Shown here piece after piece: positions 26,983-35,478 of a DNA stretch of 64,000 bases; the first letter of the stretch is position 1, and each line of letters opens with the position of its first letter. Below the pieces are notes generated by a model. It saw nothing but the letters and a program-made list of their open reading frames with translations. It was not told the origin of the DNA and did not search any database. The stretch is from Rariglobus hedericola. GTDB taxonomy: Bacteria > Verrucomicrobiota > Verrucomicrobiia > Opitutales > Opitutaceae. Position numbers and translations under genes: made by a program. Location: NCBI RefSeq assembly GCF_007559335.1, contig NZ_VMBG01000001.1, positions 2,170,001 to 2,234,000 of the forward strand. The letters are read 5' to 3'.

Positions 26983-27486
26983 ATGGCCCGGCCCGAAAAA
27001 ACCTCCGGTTCACTCGACAAGGCCAACTACGAGTTGCTCGCTGAATTTCGCTACACGTTGCGCAAGTTTCTCGGCTTCAGCGAGGCCGCCGCCATCAGTC
27101 GCGGAGTCACCGCTCAGCAATACCAGGCGCTCCTCGCCATCGAGGGTTTTCCCGGCCGCGATTGGGTCACCATCGGCGAACTCGCAGAACAACTGCGCGT
27201 CGCTCACCACAGCGCGGTCGGCCTCGTTAATCGTATGGAAACACTCAAGCTGGTCCGTCGTTCCAAATCGCCCGACGACGCCCGCTGCGTTCACGTCACC
27301 CTCGCACCCAAGGGCCGCACCACTCTCGGAAAACTCTACCTGGCCCATCGCGCGGAACTGAAAACCATCGGCCCCAAGCTGGTGGGTTTGCTTCAAAAAG
27401 CGTCTTCGGATGCCGGCCCGCCTATGGACGCGATGACGGCAACGTTCGCCAGTCCCGCCTGTTCGATGCCCGAAATCGACGACTGA
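26983..27486 (+). CDS. MarR-family transcriptional regulator
   Basis: 167 aa from the ATG at 26983. The winged helix is complete: YQALLAIEGFPG, TIGELAEQLRVAHHSAVGLVNRMETLKLVRR, and the wing SPDDARCVHVTLAPKG. It sits 5 bp behind the LacI-type gene but functionally looks tied to the HPP and ClC genes downstream. The gap in front of them carries a short inverted repeat suitable for a MarR dimer. Ligand unknown; MarR proteins often respond to anions, phenolics or oxidants. Confidence 0.9.
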   Translation: MARPEKTSGSLDKANYELLAEFRYTLRKFLGFSEAAAISRGVTAQQYQALLAIEGFPGRDWVTIGELAEQLRVAHHSAVGLVNRMETLKLVRRSKSPDDARCVHVTLAPKGRTTLGKLYLAHRAELKTIGPKLVGLLQKASSDAGPPMDAMTATFASPACSMPEIDD

Positions 27487-27525
27487 TTCTCCTACTTGCT
27501 GAAGGCCATGCCTGCCGGGATAATA

Positions 27526-27540
27526 TATCGTATTACGATA
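27526..27540. promoter_or_regulatory. Inverted repeat, candidate MarR operator
   Basis: TATCGT-ATT-ACGATA is a perfect 6-bp inverted repeat, 48 bp upstream of the HPP start and 40 bp after the MarR stop, in a locally A+T-rich stretch. Control by the adjacent MarR protein is inferred. Confidence 0.5.
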
Positions 27541-27587
27541 AATAACTGGAAACCGTCACATGAAAATGCTTCATTGCCAGGCTTCCC

Positions 27588-28082
27588 ATGTCACCGGTCT
27601 TCAGGAAATCCCAGATAGCCATTGCCACCGGCGGCGCGATGTTAGCCGTGTCTGCGCTCGCCTACATCGCCATGACCACGCAGGGGCTCATGTTGCTGGG
27701 CTCGTTTGGCGCTTCCGCGCTACTGTTGTTCGCCTTGCCTGAAGCGCCGCTTTCCCAACCGCGCTCGGTGATCGGCGGACACCTCTCCGCGTCCTTGATC
27801 GCCTTTGGATGCCTCATATTGTTCGGCCCGCAATGGTGGGCGGTCGGCGTCGCCACCGGTCTCGGCGTCGGCTTCATGATGCTCACGCGCACTGTGCATC
27901 CACCCGCAGGATCGAACGCGATCATCGTGTTTCTCGCCAAGCCCACGTGCGTTTTCCTGGTTTCATCAACCCTCGCCGGCACCGTCCTCCTCGTGGTCAT
28001 CGCGGTCGTTTATCATCGCACCACACGGCGTCACAAATACCCGCTCTACTGGCGTGCCGTTCCGCAACCTGCCACCACCTGA
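27588..28082 (+). CDS. HPP-family membrane protein
   Basis: 164 aa with four to five hydrophobic helices and the family's name-giving motif at TRTVHPPAGSNA. QPRSVIGGHLSAS is also typical. HPP proteins are small integral membrane proteins; plant and cyanobacterial members have been linked to nitrite transport, but the bacterial role is largely open. The C-terminal tail is basic and cytosolic. The next gene, a ClC channel, starts 7 bp after its stop, so co-translation and a joint role in anion movement are plausible. Confidence 0.88.
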   Translation: MSPVFRKSQIAIATGGAMLAVSALAYIAMTTQGLMLLGSFGASALLLFALPEAPLSQPRSVIGGHLSASLIAFGCLILFGPQWWAVGVATGLGVGFMMLTRTVHPPAGSNAIIVFLAKPTCVFLVSSTLAGTVLLVVIAVVYHRTTRRHKYPLYWRAVPQPATT

Positions 28083-28089
28083 TAACGCA

Positions 28090-29895
28090 ATGAGTTTCGA
28101 CACCGCAGGCCCATCCGCAGCCCGCACCGCCACTTCACCTCGCACACGACTGATCCTGCTCGCCGCACTCGCGCTGCCCCTTGCCGGCCTGGCCACACTC
28201 GCCGCGCATGCGTTGCACACGTTAATCGCGTTGATCACACAGCTGGCATTTTACGGCCGGTTTTCCACTGCGTGGGTATCGCCCGAAGCACACACCCGCG
28301 GCGCCTGGGTGATTCTTATTCCCGCAGTCGGCGGCGGCTTGATCGCACTCATGGCGCGCTACGGATCAAAAGGCATTATCGGTCACGGCATTCCCGAGGT
28401 CATGCAACAGGTGCTCGCCAATCGCAGTCGCATCGGCCCCCGCGTCGCGTTGCTCAAACCGGTTTCGTCCGCGATCTCCATCGGCACCGGCGGACCTTAT
28501 GGCGCGGAGGGTCCGGTCATCGCGACGGGAGGCGCGCTCGGTTCGCTCATCGGCCAGGCTCTCACCATGACGGCGAGCGAACGCAAAGTGCTGCTCGCCG
28601 CGGGCGCGGCAGCCGCCATGACCGCGATCTTTGGAAGTCCGGTTGCCGCCACTTTGCTGGCGGTCGAGTTGCTGCTGTTCGAGTTCCGCGCGCGTTCGGT
28701 CATCCCCGTCGCGATCGCCGCAGCCTGTGCGCAGGCGTTACGTTTTGTGTGGGGAGAACACGCGGCGTTGTTTCACCTCGCGGTGCCCGACAACCTGCAT
28801 GCCCCCGCGTCCGCCGTCGTCGTGTTTGCAATCATCGGGATGGTTGCCGGCGTGCTCGCCGTCGCCACCAACCACGCGGTGCACAAGGTCGAGGCCGGCT
28901 TCGCCCGCCTGCCAATCCACTGGATGTGGTGCCCGGTCATCGGCGGATTCTTCGTGGGCTTGGTCGGTTGGTTCGAGCCGCGGGTTTTCGGCGCGGGTTA
29001 CTCCGTAATCGGTTCGCTGCTGGAGGGGAATTTCCCACTGGCCGTCGTCGGCTTGGTGTGCGGGCTCAAGTTGCTGGTGTGGATCGTCTCACTCGGTAGC
29101 GGCACTTCCGGCGGCACACTCGCACCGATGCTCGTCGCTGGCGGCGGGCTCGGCACCTTGGTGGCTGCGGCCTGTGCCGGACTGCCGATGGCGACGATTT
29201 CACCAGGCTTGGCGGCGCTCGCCGGCATGGTCGCTTTTTTTGCGGGCGGCTCGCGGGCATTTTTCGCCTCGATCGTGCTCGGCGTCGAAATCACGCAACA
29301 AGCCGGCGTGCTCTGGCCGGTGGCCACCGCCGCAACCGCATCGCTGGCGGTCGCGCACTTGTTGTCCTCACGCTCACTCATGTCCAGTCCGGTGGAGCAA
29401 CGCGGAGTCCGCGTGCCCATGGATTTTGATACCGATGTGTTTGCGCATGTCACCGTGGAGCAAGTCATGGAAACCACACCGCATACGATTTCGACGCGCA
29501 TGAAAGTCTCCGAGTTGGCGGATCGCGTGGGCGCGCACGATCCCGAGGTCTGCCACCACACTGCGCTGCTAGTAACCGATGACACTGGGGAACTCGCCGG
29601 CATCATCACACGCCGGGATCTACTCAACGCGGTGGCGCAGGGCGCCGCCCAGGAAGAGGTCGGCAACGTGATGACCACTCCGGTGCTTTGCGCCTACCCT
29701 GATGAATCCCTTCATGAAGCGGTGGAGCGTATGCAACTGCACGACATCGGCCGGCTCCCGGTGGTCGAACGCGACAACCCGAAAAAATTAATCGGTTATC
29801 TGGGACGCGCCGCAGCCCTCTCCGCCCGCAGGTCTCGTTGGTCCGAAAACCACGAACAGGAAGCCGGCTGGTTCAGCCGCCGTCTGCGTTCTTGA
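28090..29895 (+). CDS. ClC-type chloride channel/antiporter with C-terminal CBS pair
   Basis: 601 aa from the ATG at 28090. The three anion-path motifs are present: GHGIP (98-102, where the canonical Ser is His), GPYGAEGP with the gating Glu at 140, and GGTLAPMLVAGG. The gating glutamate suggests H+/anion exchange is possible. Two CBS domains occupy about 455-590 (VEQVMETTPHTISTRMKVSEL and VMTTPVLCAYPDESLHEAV) and probably bind nucleotides. The His in the first motif is seen in a subgroup of CBS-bearing bacterial ClCs, as far as I recall. It is last in the MarR-HPP-ClC run and converges with the tRNA gene. Confidence 0.93.
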   Translation: MSFDTAGPSAARTATSPRTRLILLAALALPLAGLATLAAHALHTLIALITQLAFYGRFSTAWVSPEAHTRGAWVILIPAVGGGLIALMARYGSKGIIGHGIPEVMQQVLANRSRIGPRVALLKPVSSAISIGTGGPYGAEGPVIATGGALGSLIGQALTMTASERKVLLAAGAAAAMTAIFGSPVAATLLAVELLLFEFRARSVIPVAIAAACAQALRFVWGEHAALFHLAVPDNLHAPASAVVVFAIIGMVAGVLAVATNHAVHKVEAGFARLPIHWMWCPVIGGFFVGLVGWFEPRVFGAGYSVIGSLLEGNFPLAVVGLVCGLKLLVWIVSLGSGTSGGTLAPMLVAGGGLGTLVAAACAGLPMATISPGLAALAGMVAFFAGGSRAFFASIVLGVEITQQAGVLWPVATAATASLAVAHLLSSRSLMSSPVEQRGVRVPMDFDTDVFAHVTVEQVMETTPHTISTRMKVSELADRVGAHDPEVCHHTALLVTDDTGELAGIITRRDLLNAVAQGAAQEEVGNVMTTPVLCAYPDESLHEAVERMQLHDIGRLPVVERDNPKKLIGYLGRAAALSARRSRWSENHEQEAGWFSRRLRS

Positions 29896-29909
29896 ACTAC
29901 CAAGAAAAC

Positions 29910-29985
<76 letters not shown>

Positions 29986-30071
29986 GACTGTTGCGCCGCC
30001 GGCCGGACAGCCGGTGCACTCCAACGAGAAACAGGGTCGCGGGGCGGACGTAAAGCCCGCATGTTGTCCGC

Positions 30072-31172
30072 TTACTTTTCCGACTCGCCGTCGAACCGTT
30101 GCGGACGGCTCGGCTCATGCGCCGCCACATTCAGGCGGATCGATTCCAGGTTCTCCCGCACCAGGTCACCCATCGACTCGCAGGCCAGGTAGGCGTCGCG
30201 CCGTCCATAGTTCTCCGCCAGCGCGGCGCGCAATTCATGGACGTTCTCTTGCGGCGCGATCCGGTCTTCCGACATCACATTGAGCAGCAGGCGCAGACGC
30301 CCTTCGCTCAAGATCGCTCGCTGCAGAATGAGCACCTGTTCCTCGCGCTGATACTGCTCCGCCGTTTCGAGTCGCAGCTGTTTGACGCAAAACATCGCCA
30401 GCGGCTGGTTGCCTTTGAAAAACTGGGGACGGTAAAGATTCATGCGCCCCTCATAGCTCTGCTGGTCAAAATCCATCGAACGGATACGCACCTGCGCTCC
30501 TTCAAAATCCGGGGTGATCACCACGACGAAGTTGTAGCTGCGCATGTCGCCCAGCAGCCGCACGAAGCAGCGTTCGTTAAACTTGACCAGTTCCTTCGCG
30601 AGACGGATCGGGCTGATCTCGGGACTGCCCAGCCAGCGGTCGATGAACTCGTTGCCCGGAATGCCGGCGATGTGCTCCTCGACGAGCGTGTTGCCATGCG
30701 TGAGGTAATTAAGGCGGTTGGGAGAAAGCAGATGCTCCAGCTCCAGCCCGTAAACGCGCGAGGCGTCACCCCGCTTGATGTAGAAATAGTCGGGATTGTC
30801 GTTATACGCATTCACAATCCGGATACGAAACGGCGCCGAGTTTCCGAAGGCGCAATAATCGATGCGGTCGATGTAGAGATGCATCATCACCGACAAATCG
30901 CCGTCCACCCGGATGTGCGCATAGACGCGTTTCAGATCCTCCTGCAGCGACTCCATCTCGATCGGATCGTAGAAGACATTCTCCCAAAGCGTGGGCTTGC
31001 CCTTGGCATCCGAGAGCGGGACGGAATCCACAAAATGCCGCAACCGCTCGTAGGTCACCGGCAGTTCTCGCTCGCGCCGGTAACGGCGCAGGTAAGCGCG
31101 CAACCCTTCGCTGATCGGGTAGCTGGGCTTTTTTTGCTGCGGACGCGCGGACGTGGGCGACGTGTCTTCCAT
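30072..31172 (-). CDS. Uncharacterised protein with a kinase-fold-like motif order
   Basis: 366 aa from the ATG at 31172; the open frame to 31259 adds only low-complexity sequence. I do not recognise the family. In order there is a Lys in YFYIKRGD (residue 133), Glu residues in LVEEHIAG (165-166), GDMRSYN (208-214) and DFD in RIRSMDFDQQS (234-236). This spacing resembles Lys...Glu...HGDxxxxN...DFD of aminoglycoside-kinase/HipA-like folds, with Gly-Asp in place of His-Gly-Asp. No signal peptide or membrane helix. It stands alone between the tRNA and a small membrane protein gene. Confidence 0.7.
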   Translation of the reverse strand: MEDTSPTSARPQQKKPSYPISEGLRAYLRRYRRERELPVTYERLRHFVDSVPLSDAKGKPTLWENVFYDPIEMESLQEDLKRVYAHIRVDGDLSVMMHLYIDRIDYCAFGNSAPFRIRIVNAYNDNPDYFYIKRGDASRVYGLELEHLLSPNRLNYLTHGNTLVEEHIAGIPGNEFIDRWLGSPEISPIRLAKELVKFNERCFVRLLGDMRSYNFVVVITPDFEGAQVRIRSMDFDQQSYEGRMNLYRPQFFKGNQPLAMFCVKQLRLETAEQYQREEQVLILQRAILSEGRLRLLLNVMSEDRIAPQENVHELRAALAENYGRRDAYLACESMGDLVRENLESIRLNVAAHEPSRPQRFDGESEK

Positions 31173-31327
31173 TTCAGGCGCACCGTGCGGCCAGATCACC
31201 GGCGTGGCAACGACGGAGGCGGCCCCCGGCCAACCCCTAGGATCGCCGGCGGATTGCAAAAAAACGTCAAATAGCCGGCCCTTCCGCTTTCGCCTCGTGT
31301 CGATTTTAAAGGCGCGGCAACGTTTGC

Positions 31328-31642
31328 GTGAAATTCTATATGCTACTGTTCGCCGCCACTGCGCTGGAGAAAATGCACGCCGTCCCGACCAAGGTCTGGA
31401 TCAACATCGGCCTCGCGGTCCTCATCCTGATCGCGACCATCATCCTCATCCGCAAAGCGGCCGAGATGAACAAGGTGCTGCTCAGCGTCATCGTTTTCGT
31501 GGTGGTGACCGTCGTGGGCTTCAACTGGGTTTACTCGCGCAACGAGCCCAAATTCCTGACCCCGTTGGTTGAAAAAATCGCCCCGTTCTTCCCCTCGGCC
31601 AGCAAGCAGGCCGCCAAGGAGAAAAACGCCATTCCCCAGTAA
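31328..31642 (+). CDS. Small two-helix membrane protein
   Basis: 104 aa with two adjacent membrane helices (about 25-42 and 50-67: [17 protein letters not shown] and [19 protein letters not shown]) and a Lys-rich C-terminal tail. A later ATG at 31373 would give 89 aa and start just before the first helix. Function unknown. It is divergent from the kinase-like gene and 170 bp upstream of gnd. Confidence 0.6.
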   Translation: MKFYMLLFAATALEKMHAVPTKVWINIGLAVLILIATIILIRKAAEMNKVLLSVIVFVVVTVVGFNWVYSRNEPKFLTPLVEKIAPFFPSASKQAAKEKNAIPQ

Positions 31643-31812
31643 AGTTCGGCGGCTTTTCGGACCGCCAAAACAGGCCGGTAATCGCGGTCCTGCGCTACAA
31701 ATCCCCAGCCAAGCCCCGCATGAGTCGGGTTTGTGCTGATAATGAACGCATCTCGCCAAAATTGAGATTGGTCTTTGAGCGGCTATGGGTCAGTGCTTTT
31801 CCTTTTCACACT

Positions 31813-33321
31813 ATGCCCAAGACGCACTCCGACATCGGACTCATCGGCCTCGCCGTGATGGGTCAGAACCTCGCCCTCAACATCGCCGACCACGGCTTCC
31901 AGATCTCGGTTTATAACCGCACGGTCGAGAAGACGGACAAGTTCGTTGCCGAAAACCCGAACACCCCCGGCGGTCTCATCGGTTCCAAGACCCTCGAGGA
32001 GTTCGCCCAGTCCCTCTCCAAACCCCGCAAGGCGATCATCCTCGTCCAAGCCGGCAAGGCCACCGACGCCGTGATCGACGGCCTCACCGCCGTGTTCGAG
32101 CCCGGTGACATCATCATCGACGGCGGCAACGCCCTCTGGACCGACACCATCCGCCGCGAAAAAGCCCTTAAGGAAAAAGGCTTCCGCTTCATCGGTTCCG
32201 GCGTGTCCGGCGGTGAAGAAGGCGCGCGTTTCGGCCCGTCCCTCATGCCCGGTGGCGACAAAGCCGCCTTCAAGGAAATCGAGCCCATCTGGAAGGCCAT
32301 CTCCGCCAAGGTCGATAAGAAGACCGGCAAGCCCATCATGGGCGCCACCCCCGGCAAGCCCGTCAAGGGCGGCGTTCCCTGCACCACCTACATCGGCGAA
32401 AACGGCGCGGGCCACTACGTCAAGATGGTCCACAACGGCATCGAGTATGGCGACATGCAGATGATCTGTGAGGCCTACTCCCTCATGCAGGGTCTCCTCG
32501 GCCTCAAGCCCGCCGAGATGGGTGATATTTTCTCCACCTGGAACAAGGGCGCCCTCGACAGCTTCCTGATCGAAATCACCGCCGACATCCTCAAGCAAAA
32601 GGACCCGATCACGAAGAAGCCCTTCGTTGACATCGTCCTCGATACCGCCGGCCAAAAAGGCACCGGCAAATGGACTTCCGTCAACGCCCTCGACATGGGC
32701 GTTCCCGCCCCGACCGTCGCCGAGTCCGTCTTCGCCCGCTGCTTGTCCGCCATCAAGGAAGAGCGCGTCGCCGCCTCCAAGGTTCTCAAGGGCCCGAAGA
32801 TCAAGAAGGTCTCCCCCGCCAAGAAGAAGGAGCTCATCAAAGCCATCCACGACGCCCTCTACTGCTCGAAGATCTGCTCGTATGCCCAAGGCTTCCAGCT
32901 CATGCGCACCGCTCAGGGCGAATACGGCTGGAAACTCAACTTCGGCCAGATCGCCCAGATCTTCCGCGGTGGTTGCATCATCCGCGCCGCCTTCCTCCAG
33001 AAGATCACCGAGGCCTACGCCCGTGACCCGAAGCTCGCGAATCTCCTCCTCGACGGCTACTTCAACAAGACCATCCAGAAGGCCCAGACCAACTGGCGCA
33101 AAGTCATCAGCCTCGCGGTTGAAAACGGCATCAGCATCCCGACCTTCTCGTCGGCCCTGAGCTATTACGACGGTTACCGTTCGGCCCGTTTGCCGGCCAA
33201 CTTGCTCCAGGCCCAGCGCGACTACTTCGGCGCCCACACCTACGAGCGCACCGACAAACCCCGCGGCAAGTTCTTCCACATCGACTGGCCCGAGGCCACC
33301 CGTCCGCAGCTCGAAGCCTAA
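31813..33321 (+). CDS. gnd: 6-phosphogluconate dehydrogenase, decarboxylating
   Basis: 502 aa from the ATG at 31813 ([12 protein letters not shown]); an in-frame upstream extension has no homology. The NADP-binding start [17 protein letters not shown], the catalytic region [20 protein letters not shown], and [16 protein letters not shown] are all intact, as is the C-terminal WRGG-like segment [15 protein letters not shown]. It oxidises 6-phosphogluconate to ribulose 5-phosphate in the pentose phosphate pathway. Length slightly above the usual ~470 aa. Codon use is strongly biased, as expected for a highly expressed gene. A terminator follows. Confidence 0.96.
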   Translation: MPKTHSDIGLIGLAVMGQNLALNIADHGFQISVYNRTVEKTDKFVAENPNTPGGLIGSKTLEEFAQSLSKPRKAIILVQAGKATDAVIDGLTAVFEPGDIIIDGGNALWTDTIRREKALKEKGFRFIGSGVSGGEEGARFGPSLMPGGDKAAFKEIEPIWKAISAKVDKKTGKPIMGATPGKPVKGGVPCTTYIGENGAGHYVKMVHNGIEYGDMQMICEAYSLMQGLLGLKPAEMGDIFSTWNKGALDSFLIEITADILKQKDPITKKPFVDIVLDTAGQKGTGKWTSVNALDMGVPAPTVAESVFARCLSAIKEERVAASKVLKGPKIKKVSPAKKKELIKAIHDALYCSKICSYAQGFQLMRTAQGEYGWKLNFGQIAQIFRGGCIIRAAFLQKITEAYARDPKLANLLLDGYFNKTIQKAQTNWRKVISLAVENGISIPTFSSALSYYDGYRSARLPANLLQAQRDYFGAHTYERTDKPRGKFFHIDWPEATRPQLEA

Positions 33322-33370
33322 GCTTCGAACGTAGCGGAACGACAGCGTCGTTTCGTCCTCGCCTCCTTCA

Positions 33371-33401
33371 AGGCGCGACCTTCACCGGTCGCGCCTTTTT
33401 T
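33371..33401 (+). terminator. Rho-independent terminator of gnd
   Basis: AGGCGCGACC / GGTCGCGCCT forms a 10-bp stem with a 6-nt loop and is followed by a run of T. It lies 50 bp after the gnd stop. Confidence 0.9.
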
Positions 33402-33539
33402 CTGTCTGCGTTTTCGAGCCCGGGATAATCGCGGGTTAAACCCCATGGCTATTCGGGAGGAACAGGTATTTGATAGCGCGACGCCATTTCACCCAACGAG
33501 GGGATCTGCGTCGGGAAGCCGCCCGCCTCGGGCCACTCG

Positions 33540-34688
33540 ATGAACGCCACCCAACACCTTCCGAAAAATCTCCGCACCGGACTGCCCGCCCGTTACCTCA
33601 AAGAACTGCGCGCTCACCTCGGCAAAAAAACGGCTGCCAACGGCGACCGCGCTCAGGGTCTCGGACGCGTGGCGTTGACCGAAGGTGCCGACGCGCTCGC
33701 GCTCGCCCGAATCCATGCCCAGTCCATGGCCGCCCTCGCGCCTTCGTTCGGGTTTTCCAGCCAGCGCAAAGACTTGATCGCCCGCGCCGGTTTCTTCTTC
33801 ACCGAAGCGCTCGTGCCGGTCGAAGCCGCCCAGCGCGCCACGCGAAAAACCAACCGGCTCCTGCTCGAGCGCAACGAAACCCTCCGGCTCCACACCGCTG
33901 CCTTGGCCAAGGGCAATCGCCAGCTGGAGCGCGAGATCAAACGTCGCAAAGCCGGCGAGCTCTTCATCATCAAAGGTCGCCAGCAGTATCAGACGCTCTT
34001 CCGCGAATCGCTGGTGATGCAAAGAAAGCTGCGCCAGCTGACCCGCCAGATCATCTCCGCCCAAGAGGAGGAACGAAAAGAGATCAGCCGCGAACTGCAT
34101 GACGAAGTCGTCCAGACCTTGGTCGGCATCAACGTTCATCTGTCCACCTTGGGGCGCAGCGCCTCTGACGGAATCGGAAGCCTCAAGGCCAAGATCGTCC
34201 GCACCCAGCGCCTCGTCGAAACGTCCGTCAACGCCGTGCACCGCTTCGCCCGCGAACTAAGGCCCGCCGTGCTCGACGACCTCGGCCTGATTCCCGCGCT
34301 TCTCGCATACAGCAAGAGTCTCGCTGCCCGCAAAAAAATCAAAATCAAGCTGACCGCTTTTGCGGGCGTTGAAACGCTCGGCAACAACCGTCGCACCGTG
34401 CTGTTTCGCGTCGCGCAGGAAGCGCTGACCAACGTCATTCGCCACGCCCAGGCCACACAGGTGACAATCACCCTCACGCACATTCCCGGCGCCATCCGCA
34501 TGGAGATCGCCGACAACGGGAAATCCTTCGCGGTGGAGCCGGTCCTCAAAGGTCGCACCAAGCGTCTCGGCCTGATCGGCATGCGCGAGCGCATCGAGAT
34601 GATCGGCGGCAAGCTCGCGATCGAATCCACTCCCCACGTCGGCACCACGGTCAGCGCCGAGATCCCCTTCAACCCTCACGCCAAATAA
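33540..34688 (+). CDS. NarL-type sensor histidine kinase (HisKA_3)
   Basis: 382 aa. Residues 100-180 are a long coiled coil. The phosphoacceptor motif is EEERKEISRELHDEVVQTL with His187. The ATPase domain shows FRVAQEALTNVIRHA (N box), EIADNGKSF (G1) and RLGLIGMRERIEMIGG (G2). No membrane helix, so it is probably a soluble sensor; the N-terminal ~95 residues are an unrecognised input region. It pairs with the response regulator that starts 1 bp after its stop. Confidence 0.92.
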   Translation: MNATQHLPKNLRTGLPARYLKELRAHLGKKTAANGDRAQGLGRVALTEGADALALARIHAQSMAALAPSFGFSSQRKDLIARAGFFFTEALVPVEAAQRATRKTNRLLLERNETLRLHTAALAKGNRQLEREIKRRKAGELFIIKGRQQYQTLFRESLVMQRKLRQLTRQIISAQEEERKEISRELHDEVVQTLVGINVHLSTLGRSASDGIGSLKAKIVRTQRLVETSVNAVHRFARELRPAVLDDLGLIPALLAYSKSLAARKKIKIKLTAFAGVETLGNNRRTVLFRVAQEALTNVIRHAQATQVTITLTHIPGAIRMEIADNGKSFAVEPVLKGRTKRLGLIGMRERIEMIGGKLAIESTPHVGTTVSAEIPFNPHAK

Positions 34689-34689
34689 A

Positions 34690-35370
34690 ATGAAATCGCT
34701 GATCACCATCTTGCTGGCGGACGACCACGTCATCGTGCGGCAAGGGCTGTGCGGACTGCTCAAAGCTGACGATAGTTTCAAGATTCTCGCCGAAGCCCGC
34801 AACGGTCGCGAGGCCGTGCAAATGGCGGCCGCGCTCAACCCCGACGTGATCGTGATGGATATCGCGATGCCCATCCTCAACGGCCTCGAAGCCACGCGGC
34901 AGATCCTCGCCGCCAATCCAGCCGCGAAGGTGATCATCCTTTCCGCCCACAGCGACGAGGCTTACATCGAGCGCATGAGCACGGCGGGCGTAGTTGGTTT
35001 TCTCGAGAAACAGACGTCCGCCGAGATCTTCACCAAGGCGATCAAGGAGGTCGCAAAGGGCCGGACCTTTTTCAGCCCGTCGATCACCCGGCGAATGGCT
35101 ATCACCGCTAACGCGCTTCGTGATCGCGACGGGCTTTTAAAAACGAACCCTTCGCGACTGACCTCACGCGAGTGCGAAGTGCTGCAACTCGTGGCCGAAG
35201 GCGCCGCCAACAAACAGATCGCGGCCACTCTGGGTATCAGCATCAAGACGGTTGAAAAACACCGCCAGAACCTGATGGAAAAACTCGGGATTCATCACAC
35301 GGCGGGCCTTACGCGTTACGCCATTTCCACGGGCGTGATCGAGAGCAGCGTCCAGTTGACGATCATCTGA
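34690..35370 (+). CDS. NarL/FixJ-type response regulator
   Basis: 226 aa. The receiver has the acidic pair D11-D12, phosphoacceptor Asp57 in VMDIAMP and the switch Ser/Lys region (ILSAHS, FLEKQTS). The C-terminal LuxR-type HTH reads LTSRECEVLQLVAEGAANKQIAATLGISIKTVEKHRQNLMEKLG. It forms a two-component pair with the preceding kinase. The next gene, an ice-binding-domain autotransporter 108 bp downstream, is the obvious candidate target. Confidence 0.95.
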   Translation: MKSLITILLADDHVIVRQGLCGLLKADDSFKILAEARNGREAVQMAAALNPDVIVMDIAMPILNGLEATRQILAANPAAKVIILSAHSDEAYIERMSTAGVVGFLEKQTSAEIFTKAIKEVAKGRTFFSPSITRRMAITANALRDRDGLLKTNPSRLTSRECEVLQLVAEGAANKQIAATLGISIKTVEKHRQNLMEKLGIHHTAGLTRYAISTGVIESSVQLTII

Positions 35371-35421
35371 ACATCGTTGCCCACGCCTGCCGGATTCCGT
35401 CCATCGCACCCGGAGAAACCC

Positions 35422-35470
35422 CGTAGGGTTAGTCCGTATATCTGCTGGCATCGCGTTCGCGTAGGGTCAG
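35422..35470. promoter_or_regulatory. Direct repeat upstream of the autotransporter gene
   Basis: CGTAGGGTTAG (35422-35432) and CGTAGGGTCAG (35460-35470) are near-identical 11-mers 38 bp apart, start to start, just before the start codon at 35479. The second contains part of the ribosome-binding region. They may be response-regulator sites or a translational feature. Confidence 0.35.
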
Positions 35471-35478
35471 GGGAGCTT

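Noticed and set aside
25958-27013. Upstream extension of the GH38 frame across the LacI gene
   Set aside because: The LacI gene on the plus strand has intact HTH and effector motifs; the extension is its antisense shadow.
31650-31680. GGCGG...CCGCC hairpin after the 104-aa membrane protein gene
   Set aside because: Five-base stem with a long loop and no T-run; too weak to call a terminator.
31783-33279. 498-codon open frame opposite gnd
   Set aside because: Shadow of the strongly codon-biased gnd gene; no homology.
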